DNA from: Agrobacterium sp. a22-2
GTDB taxonomy: Bacteria > Pseudomonadota > Alphaproteobacteria > Rhizobiales > Rhizobiaceae
Direction: 5' to 3'
DNA length: 64,000 nt
NCBI RefSeq assembly: GCF_012276985.1
Contig: NZ_JAAXMM010000008.1
Coordinates: 215,472-279,471 of the forward strand
Each line of letters begins with the position of its first letter. Positions within the stretch are counted from its first letter, which is position 1. The translations under genes and the position numbers were made by a program. Shown in pieces: positions 46,830-55,946 of the stretch. The notes below the pieces were generated by a model. It did not search any database, was not told where the DNA came from, and saw only the letters and a list, made by a program, of their open reading frames with translations.

Positions 46830-48002
46830 TCAGGCGAGAGCGAGTTCCTGTTCGACCAGCGTGCTCCAGAAGCTGACGCCGGGGCCGATGGCCGCGTCGT
46901 TGAAATCATAGGCTGTGTTGTGATGCAGAGCGCCGTCCACGGCCGGACCATTGCCGAGCCAGACATAACAGCCCGGCGCCTCTCCGGCGAAAAACGAAAA
47001 GTCATCGCCGGCCGTCGAGGGCGGGAAGGTGGTGCGGACTTTTTTGCCGAAGACGGACCGGGCGGCGGCAAGCGCCCGGCCTGTGGCACCGGCGTCGTTG
47101 ACGACGGGCGGAATACGGCGCTGGAACTGGTAGTCCACGGATATGCCGTACATGGCGGCGGTACCATTCGCCAGCCGGCCGATTTCCGTTTCGAGCTGGT
47201 CGCGAACGTCAGGCGAATAGGCGCGTGCCGTGCCGCCGATCTCGACTGTGTCGGGAATGACGTTCAGGGCCTGCGGGTTGCCGGCCTGGACCGAACAGGC
47301 GCTGACGACGGCGGGCTGCAGCGGATCGACGACACGGCCGACGATGGTCTGCAAAGAGGACAGGAATGTACCCGCCGCGGTAATCGGATCCTTACCGAGA
47401 TGCGGCTTGGCACCGTGGGTACCGGTGCCGCGGAAGGTGATGCGCCAGCTGTCGGAGGAGGCGAGTTGCGAGCCTTCGACCACGGCGATCTCATCCGGGT
47501 CCAGTCCCGGCATATTGTGCAGGCCATAGACCGCGTCGCAGGGGAATTTTTCAAATAGACCGTCCTCGACCATGCGCCGCGCCCCGCCGCGGCCCTCTTC
47601 GGCCGGCTGGAAGATGAAATGTACGGTGCCGGAAAAATTGCGGGTCCGGGCCAGATGACGCGCGGCGCCGATCAGCAGGGTGGTGTGGCCGTCATGGCCG
47701 CAGGCATGCATCTTGCCGTCGATCTTTGATTTATAGGGCCGGTCGGCCAGTTCCGGCATGGCCAGCGCGTCCATGTCGGCGCGAAGGCCGATCGCTCGCG
47801 TGCCGTTGCCCACCTGCAATGTGCCGACCACGCCGGTACCGCCAAGTCCGAGCGTGACCTCTATCCCGGCTTCCTCCAGCAGTCTGGCGACGATGGCGCT
47901 GGTGCGCTCTTCCTCGAAACCAAGCTCGGGATACTGATGCAGATCGCGGCGAAGTTCTGTCAGGAAGGCAAGGTCGGCGGCGATGTCTGGCTTGATCTGC
48001 AT
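46830..48002 (-). CDS. M20-family amidohydrolase (HipO-like)
   Basis: A 390-residue zinc peptidase/deacylase. MHACGHDGHTTLLIGAARHLA and FQPAEEGRGGARRMVEDG carry the metal and catalytic residues, and a dimerisation insert lies at about 185-300. The family removes acyl groups from amino acids or indole conjugates. It converges on adenine deaminase with an 18-bp gap and faces the phosphoribosyltransferase across 190 bp. Its substrate, and whether it belongs to the purine locus, are not clear. Confidence 0.88.
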   Translation of the reverse strand: MQIKPDIAADLAFLTELRRDLHQYPELGFEEERTSAIVARLLEEAGIEVTLGLGGTGVVGTLQVGNGTRAIGLRADMDALAMPELADRPYKSKIDGKMHACGHDGHTTLLIGAARHLARTRNFSGTVHFIFQPAEEGRGGARRMVEDGLFEKFPCDAVYGLHNMPGLDPDEIAVVEGSQLASSDSWRITFRGTGTHGAKPHLGKDPITAAGTFLSSLQTIVGRVVDPLQPAVVSACSVQAGNPQALNVIPDTVEIGGTARAYSPDVRDQLETEIGRLANGTAAMYGISVDYQFQRRIPPVVNDAGATGRALAAARSVFGKKVRTTFPPSTAGDDFSFFAGEAPGCYVWLGNGPAVDGALHHNTAYDFNDAAIGPGVSFWSTLVEQELALA

Positions 48003-48192
48003 GGATTTGCGGTGTCCCGTCGGTGGAAGAGATGAGCTTCGGCCAGTGCCGCTTGTGCCCCGTTCGGGCGCTCAGAAAGGTTACAATCGTCAGGCACTTG
48101 GTATAGAGGGAAAACCGAGCGATTTGAACCGTTTCATTGTGCCTGCGCGCGTTTTGGCGCACTCGGCGCGACTGGCCATCAAGGACGATGAC

Positions 48193-48882
48193 ATGCAGCC
48201 CCATCATTTCTGGCAGGAGATTCATCCGCCGACGAGTTTCGATCCGGCCGGCGGGCATTCGAGCTTCTTTCCGGCAACGCTAGCCGACGGGCGGCAGATC
48301 CGGCTGCCGATCCGACCGCTTTCCGATGGACGGCATGCGCTGGCCTCGCTGATCGTCAACCAGGCCAGTTTCACCGTGCTCGATGCGCTGGCAGAGGATC
48401 TCGCCGGGCAATTGTCGCTGCTGCGCCCCGATGTCGTGGTTGGTCTGCCGACGCTGGGGCTGACGCTGGCGTCGGTGGTGGCGCAGAAGCTTGGACACAG
48501 CCGTTACGTGCCGCTCGGGACCTCGCGAAAGTTCTGGTATTCCGACGAATTGTCGGTGCCGCTGTCGTCGATCACCACGCCGGAGCAGCAGAAGCGGCTC
48601 TATGTCGATCCGCGCATGTTGCCGCTTCTGAAGGACTGCCGGGTGGCGCTGATTGATGACGTGATTTCAAGCGGCACGTCGATCCGGGCCGGGCTGTCGC
48701 TGCTCCAATCTTCCGGGATAGAGCCGGTGGTGGTGGGGGCGGCCATGCTGCAATCCGATCGCTGGCGCAAGGCGATGGCCGAGGCGGCGCCGTATTGGCC
48801 GGAGCGGGTGCGTGGCACGTTTGCCACGCCGATGCTGGTCAAGGGCGATGACGGTCTGTGGCATGCACCGCAAGGCGCGTGA
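48193..48882 (+). CDS. Phosphoribosyltransferase family protein
   Basis: A 229-residue type I PRTase. The PRPP loop is VALIDDVISSGTS (about 156-168), and DVVVGLPTLGLTLASVVAQKLG is the upstream pyrophosphate loop. The N-terminal 60 residues (FFPATLADGRQIRLPIRPL) are longer than in standard adenine PRTases. I start at ATG 48193 with AAGGA upstream; a longer frame to 47983 overlaps the amidohydrolase. With adenine deaminase nearby, purine salvage is likely but the base is not known. Confidence 0.82.
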   Translation: MQPHHFWQEIHPPTSFDPAGGHSSFFPATLADGRQIRLPIRPLSDGRHALASLIVNQASFTVLDALAEDLAGQLSLLRPDVVVGLPTLGLTLASVVAQKLGHSRYVPLGTSRKFWYSDELSVPLSSITTPEQQKRLYVDPRMLPLLKDCRVALIDDVISSGTSIRAGLSLLQSSGIEPVVVGAAMLQSDRWRKAMAEAAPYWPERVRGTFATPMLVKGDDGLWHAPQGA

Positions 48883-48890
48883 GGGGAGTG

Positions 48891-49523
48891 TCAGACGTCG
48901 AAGACATCAAGCCGGATATCGGCGGGGCGGGAATTCTCGATGATGCGTCTGCCGTTCGGCAGGTCGTTGCCGTAGAGTTTCCACTCTATGCCGGCTTCAT
49001 CCAGGCCATAATGGATCCAGCGCTGGCGCAGCCGGTCTTCCAGCACCTCATAGGAAGGGCCGACGAAGAGCGTCATGTCGAACATGCCGTCCAACCTGTT
49101 CCACGGCGCTTCATCCAGAAGCAGATAATTGCCTTCGACCAGCACGAAGCGGGTGTCGGGCGCAACCGGGCGAGCCGAGGCAATCGCCAGTTCTCGTGAG
49201 CGGTCGAAGACGGGCACCAGGACCTCCTCGTCGGCTGCTTTCACCGCTTTGAGGATGTCGATGAAGCCACGCACGTCGAAGGTTTCAGGTGCGCCCTTGC
49301 GCTTCAACAGGCCGCGTTCTTCGAGAATGCCGTTGTTCATGTGGAAGCCGTCCATCGGCAGGACTTCGGCCCGTTCGCCGCGGCGGATCAATTCGTCGCG
49401 CAGGGCATCGGCGAGCGTCGACTTGCCGGCCCCGGGAGGGCCGGCAATGCCGGGAATGAAGCGTGTCCTGCCTTCGGCACGTCGGATGATCTCGTCGACG
49501 ATGCCGGTAACAGTCATGCTCAT
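48891..49523 (-). CDS. frcK: FrcK, P-loop kinase of the fructose transport operon
   Basis: A 210-residue P-loop protein of the uridine kinase/pantothenate kinase type, Walker A GPPGAGKST (about 28-36), with LPMDGFHMNN and LVEGNYLLLD following. Rhizobial frc operons end with this gene; its exact role is unsettled. It overlaps frcA by 4 bp. Confidence 0.88.
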   Translation of the reverse strand: MSMTVTGIVDEIIRRAEGRTRFIPGIAGPPGAGKSTLADALRDELIRRGERAEVLPMDGFHMNNGILEERGLLKRKGAPETFDVRGFIDILKAVKAADEEVLVPVFDRSRELAIASARPVAPDTRFVLVEGNYLLLDEAPWNRLDGMFDMTLFVGPSYEVLEDRLRQRWIHYGLDEAGIEWKLYGNDLPNGRRIIENSRPADIRLDVFDV

Positions 49524-50302
49524 GCGGCAAGCGCTTCCGTCGGCGGAGCCTTGGCGCCGGTCATGAAGGCGACCGCGTCGGACATGGTGTAGTCCTTCGG
49601 GTTGACGACGCAGAGGCGTCGGCCGAGCCGGTGCACATGGATGCGGTCGGCCACCTCGAAGACGTGCGGCATGTTGTGCGAAATCAGCACGATCGGCATG
49701 CCTCGGGCGCGTACATCGAGGATCAGTTCGAGAACCTTGCGGCTTTCCTTGACGCCGAGCGCGGCCGTCGGTTCATCAAGGATGATGACCTTGGACCCGA
49801 AGGCGGCGGCCCGTGCCACGGCGACACCCTGACGCTGGCCGCCCGACAGGGTTTCCACGGCCTGGTTGATGTTCTGGATGGTCATCAGGCCAAGCTCAGA
49901 GAGCTTGTCGCGGGCGATCATTTCCATCGCCGGACGATCCAGCATGCGAAACAAGCTGCCCATGACGCCCGGCTTGCGTAGTTCGCGGCCGAGAAACATG
50001 TTGTCGGCAATCGACAGGGCCGGCGACAATGCGAGGTTCTGGTAGACGGTCTCGATGCCGGCCTTGCGTGCTTCGATTGGCGAGCGGAAGTTGATCGGCT
50101 GGCCGTCGAGGCGGATTTCGCCTTCGTCGGGCGATACCGCGCCGGAGATCGCCTTGATGAGGGTCGACTTGCCGGCGCCGTTGTCGCCGATCACGGCGAG
50201 GATTTCGCCGGGATAGAGGTCGAAATCGGCATTGTCGAGAGCGGTGACCCGGCCGTAACGCTTGACCAGACCGCGTGCGGTGAGAATGGGTTCGTGTGCC
50301 AT
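49520..50302 (-). CDS. frcA: FrcA, fructose ABC transporter ATP-binding protein
   Basis: A 260-residue single-domain sugar ATPase, unlike the duplicated RbsA type. Walker A GDNGAGKST, signature LSGGQRQGVAVARA, Walker B VIILDEPTAALG. I start at 50302 (MAHEPILTAR), sharing one base with the end of frcC; the frame extends further but only as sequence antisense-shifted to the permease. Confidence 0.92.
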   Translation of the reverse strand: MAHEPILTARGLVKRYGRVTALDNADFDLYPGEILAVIGDNGAGKSTLIKAISGAVSPDEGEIRLDGQPINFRSPIEARKAGIETVYQNLALSPALSIADNMFLGRELRKPGVMGSLFRMLDRPAMEMIARDKLSELGLMTIQNINQAVETLSGGQRQGVAVARAAAFGSKVIILDEPTAALGVKESRKVLELILDVRARGMPIVLISHNMPHVFEVADRIHVHRLGRRLCVVNPKDYTMSDAVAFMTGAKAPPTEALAA

Positions 50303-51384
50303 CAGCCTGCTACCTTTCTGATCCACTGGTCGATTGCGACGGCGCTGATGATGAGCACGCCGATCAAGAGATAGGTCCATTGCGGGTCGGTGCCGATGAG
50401 GCGAAGCCCCAGCGAGAAGACGCCGACGATCAGGGCGCCGAAGATCATGCCGAGAATGGAGCCGCGGCCGCCGAACAGCGAGATGCCGCCGATCACCACG
50501 GCCGTGATGGATTCGATATTGGCGAACTGGCCCGCCGTCGGGGATACCGATCCGATGCGGCCGATCAACGCCCAGCCGGCGAGAGCACAAATGAGACCGG
50601 ACAGGGTGTAGACGGAGATCAGCATGCGCTTGACGTTGACGCCGGCCAGTTCCGCTGCATCGGGGTCGTCGCCGACCGCATAGACATGGCGGCCCCAGGC
50701 CGTGTTGTTGAGCACGTACCAAAGAAGCGCCACCAGCAGCACCATGAAGATGACGCCATAGGTCAGGACCGCGCCGCCGAGGCGCAGGTTTTCGCCGAAG
50801 AACTGCAGGATCGGCGCGCTCTTTTCGATGTCCTGGCTACGGATGGTCTCGTTGGCGGAATAGAGGAAGTTGGAGGCCAGCACGATCTGCCACATGCCAA
50901 GCGTGACGATGAAGGGCGGCAGCTTCATGCGGGCAACCAGAATGCCGTTGATGAAACCGCAGGCCGCGCCGACAGCCAGGCCGCAGAGCACCGCGAAAGT
51001 GGGCGGCAGGCCGTAGCGGAAGGTGAACTGTCCCATCACTACCGATGACAGCACCATGATCGCCCCTACCGACAGGTCGATGCCGGCGGTCAGAATGACC
51101 AGCGTCTGGGCCGCGCCGACAATGCCGACGATCGCCACCTGCTGCAGGATGAGCGTGAGGGTGAAGGCCGAGAAGAACTTGCCGCCGAGGATGATCCCGA
51201 AAATGGCCAGCGACAGCACCAGCACGATCAGCGGTACGGCCGCGGGGCTCGAATGCAGGAAATGCTGGAAGCGTTGCAATGGCGTCTTGTCATGGGTATC
51301 GAAAGACGCGACCTGCGTCGAACTCGCGGACAGAACTTTTTCGTAGTCATGATGGGGTTTTGTGGCGGATTGCGGTTCGCTCAT
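50302..51384 (-). CDS. frcC: FrcC, fructose ABC transporter permease
   Basis: A 360-residue RbsC-family permease with about ten hydrophobic helices after a 45-residue cytoplasmic N-terminus. VILTAGIDLSVGAIMVLSSVV and YAVGDDPDAAELAGVNVKR are hallmarks. Sinorhizobium FrcC is the single permease of the Frc system, which imports fructose and also ribose and mannose. It overlaps frcA by 1 bp and is preceded by a 199-bp hairpin spacer after frcB. Confidence 0.92.
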   Translation of the reverse strand: MSEPQSATKPHHDYEKVLSASSTQVASFDTHDKTPLQRFQHFLHSSPAAVPLIVLVLSLAIFGIILGGKFFSAFTLTLILQQVAIVGIVGAAQTLVILTAGIDLSVGAIMVLSSVVMGQFTFRYGLPPTFAVLCGLAVGAACGFINGILVARMKLPPFIVTLGMWQIVLASNFLYSANETIRSQDIEKSAPILQFFGENLRLGGAVLTYGVIFMVLLVALLWYVLNNTAWGRHVYAVGDDPDAAELAGVNVKRMLISVYTLSGLICALAGWALIGRIGSVSPTAGQFANIESITAVVIGGISLFGGRGSILGMIFGALIVGVFSLGLRLIGTDPQWTYLLIGVLIISAVAIDQWIRKVAG

Positions 51385-51514
51385 TTTTATTCCTCCCGAC
51401 GGCCTCTCCCAAGGCCCGCACGGTCCGATGATACCGCATGCAGAGATCGTGCTCCATGCGAATTACCGGTACGCAGACGGTGCGACCTCAAGTCTGGGCA
51501 AAGCGTTCCAATGG

Positions 51515-51551
51515 TCCCCTCTTGGGGAGAAGGGCGGCCGGGCCGCCCTTC
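51515..51551 (-). promoter_or_regulatory. Tandem intercistronic hairpins between frcB and frcC
   Basis: GAAGGGCGGCC (51529-51539) and its complement (51541-51551) form a perfect palindrome around one base; in RNA a 10-bp stem. Next to it TCCCC-TCTT-GGGGA (51515-51528) forms a smaller stem. No long T-run. Likely protects frcB mRNA from decay and lowers frcCAK expression. Confidence 0.7.
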
Positions 51552-51583
51552 CTTGACTTTCAAGCGTGGGATCCCTTCGCGGA

Positions 51584-52609
51584 TCAGCCCCAGCACTTGT
51601 CCTTGCCGGCCTTGGTGTCGATGGATTCGACGCCGGCGGCCGGCTTGTCTGTTACGAGGGCAACGCCTGTGTCGAAGAAGTTCTTGCCTTCGGTGGCAGC
51701 CGGCTTTTCGCCGCTATCGGCGAATTTCTTGATCGCCTCGATGCCCATGGAGGCCATCAGCAGCGGATACTGCTGCGAGGTGGCGCCGATGACGCCTTCG
51801 GCAACGTTCTGAACGCCCGGGCAACCGCCGTCGACGGAGACGATCAGCACGTCCTTCTCGCGGCCGACAGCCTTCAGCGCTTCATAGGCGCCGGCAGCAG
51901 CCGGTTCATTGATGGTGTGCACGACGTTGACCGTCGGGTCCTTCTGCAGGAGGTTTTCCATGGCGGTGCGACCGCCTTCCTCGTTGCCGTTGGTGACGTC
52001 ATGGCCGACGATGCGCGGATCGCTCTCGTCGCCGATCTTGTTGATGTCGGCGACGTCGATGCCGAAGCCCTTCATGAAGCCCTGGTTGCGCAGGACGTCA
52101 ACCGACGGCTGCGACGGGGTCAGGTTCAGGAAGGCGATCTTGGCGTCCTTGGCCTTGTCGCCGAGGGTGGCGGCGGCCCATTTGCCGATCAGTTCGCCGG
52201 CAAGCAGGTTGTCGGTGGCAAAGGTCTGGTCGGCAGCGTCGATCGGCTCCAGCGGGGTGTCGAGGGCGATGACCAGCAGGCCGGCGTCGCGGGCCTTCTG
52301 AACGGCCGGCACGATGCCCTTGGTGTCGGAAGCGGTGAGCAGGATACCCTTGGCGCCATCGGCAATGCAGGTCTCGATCGCGGCAACCTGGCTTTCGCTG
52401 TCGCCGTCAACCTTGCCGGCATAGGACTTCAGCGTCACGCCGAGTTCCTTGGCCTTGGCGGTGGCGCCTTCCTTCATCTTGACGAAGAAGGGATTGGTGT
52501 CGGTTTTGGTGATCAGGCAGGCGGATACGTCGGCGGCCGAAGCGGGCGACGTGAAAACGACGCCAAGCGCAAGCGCGCCGAGAGCGGCGGTGATCAGATT
52601 GGTCTTCAT
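51584..52609 (-). CDS. frcB: FrcB, fructose ABC transporter substrate-binding protein
   Basis: A 341-residue ribose/galactose-type periplasmic binding protein with a signal peptide (cleavage near ASAAD, about residue 26). [44 protein letters not shown] and [23 protein letters not shown] are typical. Start at 52609 follows GGGAGGA. First gene of frcBCAK, expressed away from frcR. Confidence 0.93.
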   Translation of the reverse strand: MKTNLITAALGALALGVVFTSPASAADVSACLITKTDTNPFFVKMKEGATAKAKELGVTLKSYAGKVDGDSESQVAAIETCIADGAKGILLTASDTKGIVPAVQKARDAGLLVIALDTPLEPIDAADQTFATDNLLAGELIGKWAAATLGDKAKDAKIAFLNLTPSQPSVDVLRNQGFMKGFGIDVADINKIGDESDPRIVGHDVTNGNEEGGRTAMENLLQKDPTVNVVHTINEPAAAGAYEALKAVGREKDVLIVSVDGGCPGVQNVAEGVIGATSQQYPLLMASMGIEAIKKFADSGEKPAATEGKNFFDTGVALVTDKPAAGVESIDTKAGKDKCWG

Positions 52610-52912
52610 GTAATCCTCCCAAGGACAAAAAATGGATGCGCCCTCCTCGGACCATCCGGTTACAGATCGCGACAGCGTCTCCTGCGCTGGCAAATGCTGC
52701 TTCCGCTTATGAAAGAAACACCAAATGAAATGCCTGTCAATAAATAAATCGAATTGAATTATTAATTAAATGTGGCATGCTTCGGTTACAGGAGATGTGG
52801 CTCTTGAATGAAGTCGTATACGTGAGTGCCTGTTGGGACAGGTGCCACGGAACGTGTCGTTGAGTGCTGCCGGGCGAGGCGGCGGCAGTCAATGATCTGG
52901 GAGGAGACCGAA
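52610..52912. promoter_or_regulatory. frcB / frcR divergent control region
   Basis: This 303-bp region has no gene. Its centre is very AT-rich (52741-52771). On the minus strand TTGACA lies at 52741-52736, with only a weak -10 (TTCTTT) 17 bp on, a possible frcB promoter. I find no strong palindrome. The frcR Shine-Dalgarno GGGAGGAG is at about 52899. Confidence 0.5.
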
Positions 52913-54142
52913 ATGTCGGAGAGAGCCGGAGCGGCACAGGCAGCGCCGGGCGCTGTTCTGGAGACCAGCGGCGGCGCCAATCAGGTCCGTGTGCGGGCTT
53001 ATAACGAACGGCTTGTTATGTCGCTGGTGCGTCGGCACAGCGGCCTGTCGAAGGCTGACATTGCACGGCGCAGCGGTCTTTCGGCCCAGACGGTGACCGT
53101 CATCATGCGCGCGCTGGAGAGTGAGGGGCTGCTGATTCGCGGCACGCCGGTGCGCGGCAAGGTCGGCCAGCCTTCGGTACCCATGCGTCTCAATCCCGAT
53201 GCCGTCTATTCCTTCGGCGTGAAGATCGGCCGGCGTAGCGCCGACCTGGTGCTGATGGATTTTGTCGGCCGCATCCGCCTGCAGGTGCATCGCACCTATC
53301 CCTATCCCATGCCGGCTCCTCTGCTGGCCTTCATTGCCGAAGGCATAGCCGAGTTGGAGGGGCGGCTGACACCGCAAGACCGCGCCAGGATCGCCGGCAT
53401 CGGCATTGCCGCGCCTTTCGAGCTGTGGAGCTGGGCCGAAGAAGTCGGCGCGCCGCCATCGGACATGAACGAATGGCGGGGCGTCGATCTACAGGCGGAG
53501 ATCGAAGCGCGGGTCTCTTATCCGGTGTTTCTGCAGAACGACGCCACCAGCGCCTGCGCGGCGGAACTGGTGTTCGGCGTCGGGCCGCAATATCCGGATT
53601 TCATCTATTTCTTCATCGGCTCGTTCATCGGCGGTGGCGTCGTCCTGAATTCCGCGCTGTTTTCCGGCCGCACGGGAACGGCCGGCGCCGTCGGCTCGCT
53701 TCCCGTTCAGCGCCGCGACGGCAAGACCGTGCAGCTTTTGAAAATCGCCTCGATCTTCGTGCTGGAAAACCTGCTGCGCGAGCACGGCATCAATCCGGAA
53801 ACGCTGTGGTATTCCGCCGAGGACTGGATCGATTTCGGCGAACCGCTGGAAATCTGGATCCAGGATACGGCGGCGGCCCTTGCCCAGGCGATCGTCGCTT
53901 CCGCCTCGGTGATCGATTTCTCGGCGGCCGTCATCGATGGCGGCTTTCCGGCCTGGGTGCGCGAGCGGGTGGTTGTCGCCACGCGGGCGGCCGTCAAGCA
54001 ACTCGACCTTCAGGGCGTCGTCATGCCGGAGATTGTCGAAGGTGCCGTCGGCAGCCAGGCCCGATCGGTTGGCGGTGCCAGCCTGCCGCTGTTTTCCCGT
54101 TATCTTCTCGACCAGAATGTGCTTTTCAAGGAGCTTGCGTAA
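52913..54142 (+). CDS. frcR: FrcR, ROK-family transcriptional regulator
   Basis: A 409-residue ROK regulator: winged helix at about 25-85 (HSGLSKADIARRSGLSAQTVTVIMRALESEGLL) and a sugar-kinase-like ROK domain. The usual ROK zinc signature with three or four Cys is absent; that region reads GTAGAVGSLPVQ. The lysis of symmetry suggests a purely regulatory protein. It diverges from frcBCAK and overlaps fucU by 1 bp. I start at ATG 52913. Confidence 0.86.
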   Translation: MSERAGAAQAAPGAVLETSGGANQVRVRAYNERLVMSLVRRHSGLSKADIARRSGLSAQTVTVIMRALESEGLLIRGTPVRGKVGQPSVPMRLNPDAVYSFGVKIGRRSADLVLMDFVGRIRLQVHRTYPYPMPAPLLAFIAEGIAELEGRLTPQDRARIAGIGIAAPFELWSWAEEVGAPPSDMNEWRGVDLQAEIEARVSYPVFLQNDATSACAAELVFGVGPQYPDFIYFFIGSFIGGGVVLNSALFSGRTGTAGAVGSLPVQRRDGKTVQLLKIASIFVLENLLREHGINPETLWYSAEDWIDFGEPLEIWIQDTAAALAQAIVASASVIDFSAAVIDGGFPAWVRERVVVATRAAVKQLDLQGVVMPEIVEGAVGSQARSVGGASLPLFSRYLLDQNVLFKELA

Positions 54143-54570
54143 TGCTGAAAGGGATCGATCCCATCCTGAACCCCGAATTGCTCGCCACGTTGCGGGCCAT
54201 GGGCCACGGGGACGAAATCGCCATTGTCGATGGCAATTATCCGGGGCTCGAGCATGCAAGGCGGCTTGTCAGGCTGGATGGCGTGCCATTGATCCCGGTG
54301 TTGAATGCCATCCTGTCCGTTCTGCCGATCGACGATTTCGTGCCGGATGCCATCTTCCGGTCGACCTTCAAAGCGGAGCGCGACCGGTTGGAGCCGGTGC
54401 ATTCCGAGATCATCGCCTGCTGTGCCGGGCACGAACCGGAGCGCACGGTGATACCGTTGCTCGGTCCTGATTTCTATCCGCGGGTGCGCGCCGCCCACAC
54501 GGTCGTACAGACCGGCGAGCCGCGGCTTTATGCCAATGTCATCCTGCGCAAGGGTGTCATCTATCCGTAA
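54142..54570 (+). CDS. fucU: RbsD/FucU-family sugar mutarotase
   Basis: A 142-residue protein that interconverts sugar anomers. MLKGIDPILNPELLATLRAMGHGD and IVDGNYPG, with the conserved His in the first and Asp in the second, are FucU-type. Its start overlaps the frcR stop (TAATG). Anomer conversion of a sugar imported by FrcBCA, such as ribose or fucose, would make sense. Confidence 0.88.
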   Translation: MLKGIDPILNPELLATLRAMGHGDEIAIVDGNYPGLEHARRLVRLDGVPLIPVLNAILSVLPIDDFVPDAIFRSTFKAERDRLEPVHSEIIACCAGHEPERTVIPLLGPDFYPRVRAAHTVVQTGEPRLYANVILRKGVIYP

Positions 54571-54683
54571 ACGTCTTTGCGCGGAATCAAGTGACAGCCC
54601 GCCATAACCTTGTAGGATGCTGGGCAAGGGTCGCGTCAGACGGCCCCGTGCATTGCTGACTGAAACGGGGAAACACCAAGACA

Positions 54684-55481
54684 ATGAAGCTCGCCACACT
54701 GAAAGATTCCACCCGCGACGGCAAACTCGTCGTGGTTTCCAAGGATCTCACCCGCTGCTCGGAGGTCGGGCATATCGCCCGCTCGCTGCAGGCAGCACTT
54801 GACGATTGGGCCCATGTCGGGCCGCGGCTGGCGCGGGTTGCCATCGGCATCGAGACCGGTTCGCAGCCAACCCTGCGCTTTCATGAACACGATGCGGCGT
54901 CGCCGCTGCCGCGGGCCTTCCAGCGGCTGGAGCGTTCTGCCGGTGCGGTGGTGCAGCTTGCCTCCGACAGCATGGTGCCGCCGCGCAGCCCGATCGAGAT
55001 CCCGGCCGATATAGCGACGGTGACATCCGGCGTGGAAGTCGCCGTCATTCTCGGCGATGTGCCGATGGGGGCCACGAAAGCCGAGGCGCTGGCTTCGATC
55101 CAGCTGGTTCTGCTGGCCAATCATCTGAGTGCCGACGGGGCCGCGCTGTCGCCGTCCTATTCGCCAGTTGCCGTATCTCTCGACGAACTTGGCGAGAGCT
55201 GGAAGGACGGCACGCTGCAACTGCCGTTCAATCTGAGCATCAACGGCAAGGCAGTCGTGGCGGCCAATGCCGCAGCCGTTGCGACCGGTTTTGCGGATGT
55301 CATTGTTGAGGCAGCCCGCACCCGTCCGCTCAGCGCCGGGACGATCGTCGAACTGGCCTCAAGCGGCGAAGGCCAATCCATCGCGGTGGGTGATGTGATC
55401 CGCATTTCCATGAAGGATCCTGCCGGTCACAGCATCTTCGGGGCGATCGAGCAGACGGTCGCCAAGGCCGGCGCGCTTTAG
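54684..55481 (+). CDS. Reduced fumarylacetoacetate-hydrolase-family protein
   Basis: A 265-residue protein whose ends match FAH-family hydrolases: MKLATLKDSTRDGKLVVVSKDLTRC at the start, SPVAVSLDELGESWKDGTLQLPF in the second half and SIFGAIEQTV at the end. Family members are usually about 330 residues; the central part, with most of the metal ligands and the NDVSLRN segment, is shortened or replaced (LANHLSADGAALSPS). Only GVEVAVI recalls the first metal Glu. Probably not a working hydrolase, or one with changed chemistry. It stands alone 114 bp after fucU. Confidence 0.65.
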   Translation: MKLATLKDSTRDGKLVVVSKDLTRCSEVGHIARSLQAALDDWAHVGPRLARVAIGIETGSQPTLRFHEHDAASPLPRAFQRLERSAGAVVQLASDSMVPPRSPIEIPADIATVTSGVEVAVILGDVPMGATKAEALASIQLVLLANHLSADGAALSPSYSPVAVSLDELGESWKDGTLQLPFNLSINGKAVVAANAAAVATGFADVIVEAARTRPLSAGTIVELASSGEGQSIAVGDVIRISMKDPAGHSIFGAIEQTVAKAGAL

Positions 55482-55485
55482 CGCA

Positions 55486-55932
55486 TCACGCCAGACGGGC
55501 GCGGGTGCTGCGTGGTGTCGAGAGGATCAGGCTCGTCTCGCTGCCGGTGATGCCTGGGACCAAGCGGACCCGGCGCAGGACCGCATCGAAATCGGTCAGC
55601 GTCGCCGTGCCCAGTTCGACGATCAGATCCCATCGGCCATTGGTCGAATGGATCGCTGCGATCTCGGGGAATCCGCCCAGCAGGCGGATGACCCGATCGG
55701 TGACGTGTCCCTCGATCTCGATCATCATGATGCCGCGCACCGGCAGGTCCACCGTGTCGGCGCGCAGGATCACGGTATAGCCGAGTATGGTGCCGCTTGC
55801 TTCCAGACGTTCCAGCCGGGCGCGGACCGTTGCCCGCGAAGCGCCTGTTTCAATTGCCAGATCGGAGATGCTGCGCCGACCGTTGTGGCGGAGCAGGGTG
55901 ATCAGCTTTTCGTCCAGCGTGTCCACGGTCAT
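55486..55932 (-). CDS. Lrp/AsnC-family transcriptional regulator
   Basis: A 148-residue regulator: N-terminal HTH (LDEKLITLLRHNGRRSISDLAIETGASRATVRARLERLEASG) and a C-terminal RAM ligand domain (RGIMMIEIEGHV, IHSTNGRWDLIVELGT). It diverges from the arginase-ornithine cyclodeaminase operon over 137 bp with several palindromes and is probably its arginine- or ornithine-responsive activator. Confidence 0.9.
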   Translation of the reverse strand: MTVDTLDEKLITLLRHNGRRSISDLAIETGASRATVRARLERLEASGTILGYTVILRADTVDLPVRGIMMIEIEGHVTDRVIRLLGGFPEIAAIHSTNGRWDLIVELGTATLTDFDAVLRRVRLVPGITGSETSLILSTPRSTRARLA

Positions 55933-55946
55933 TATCCCTCACTGTC

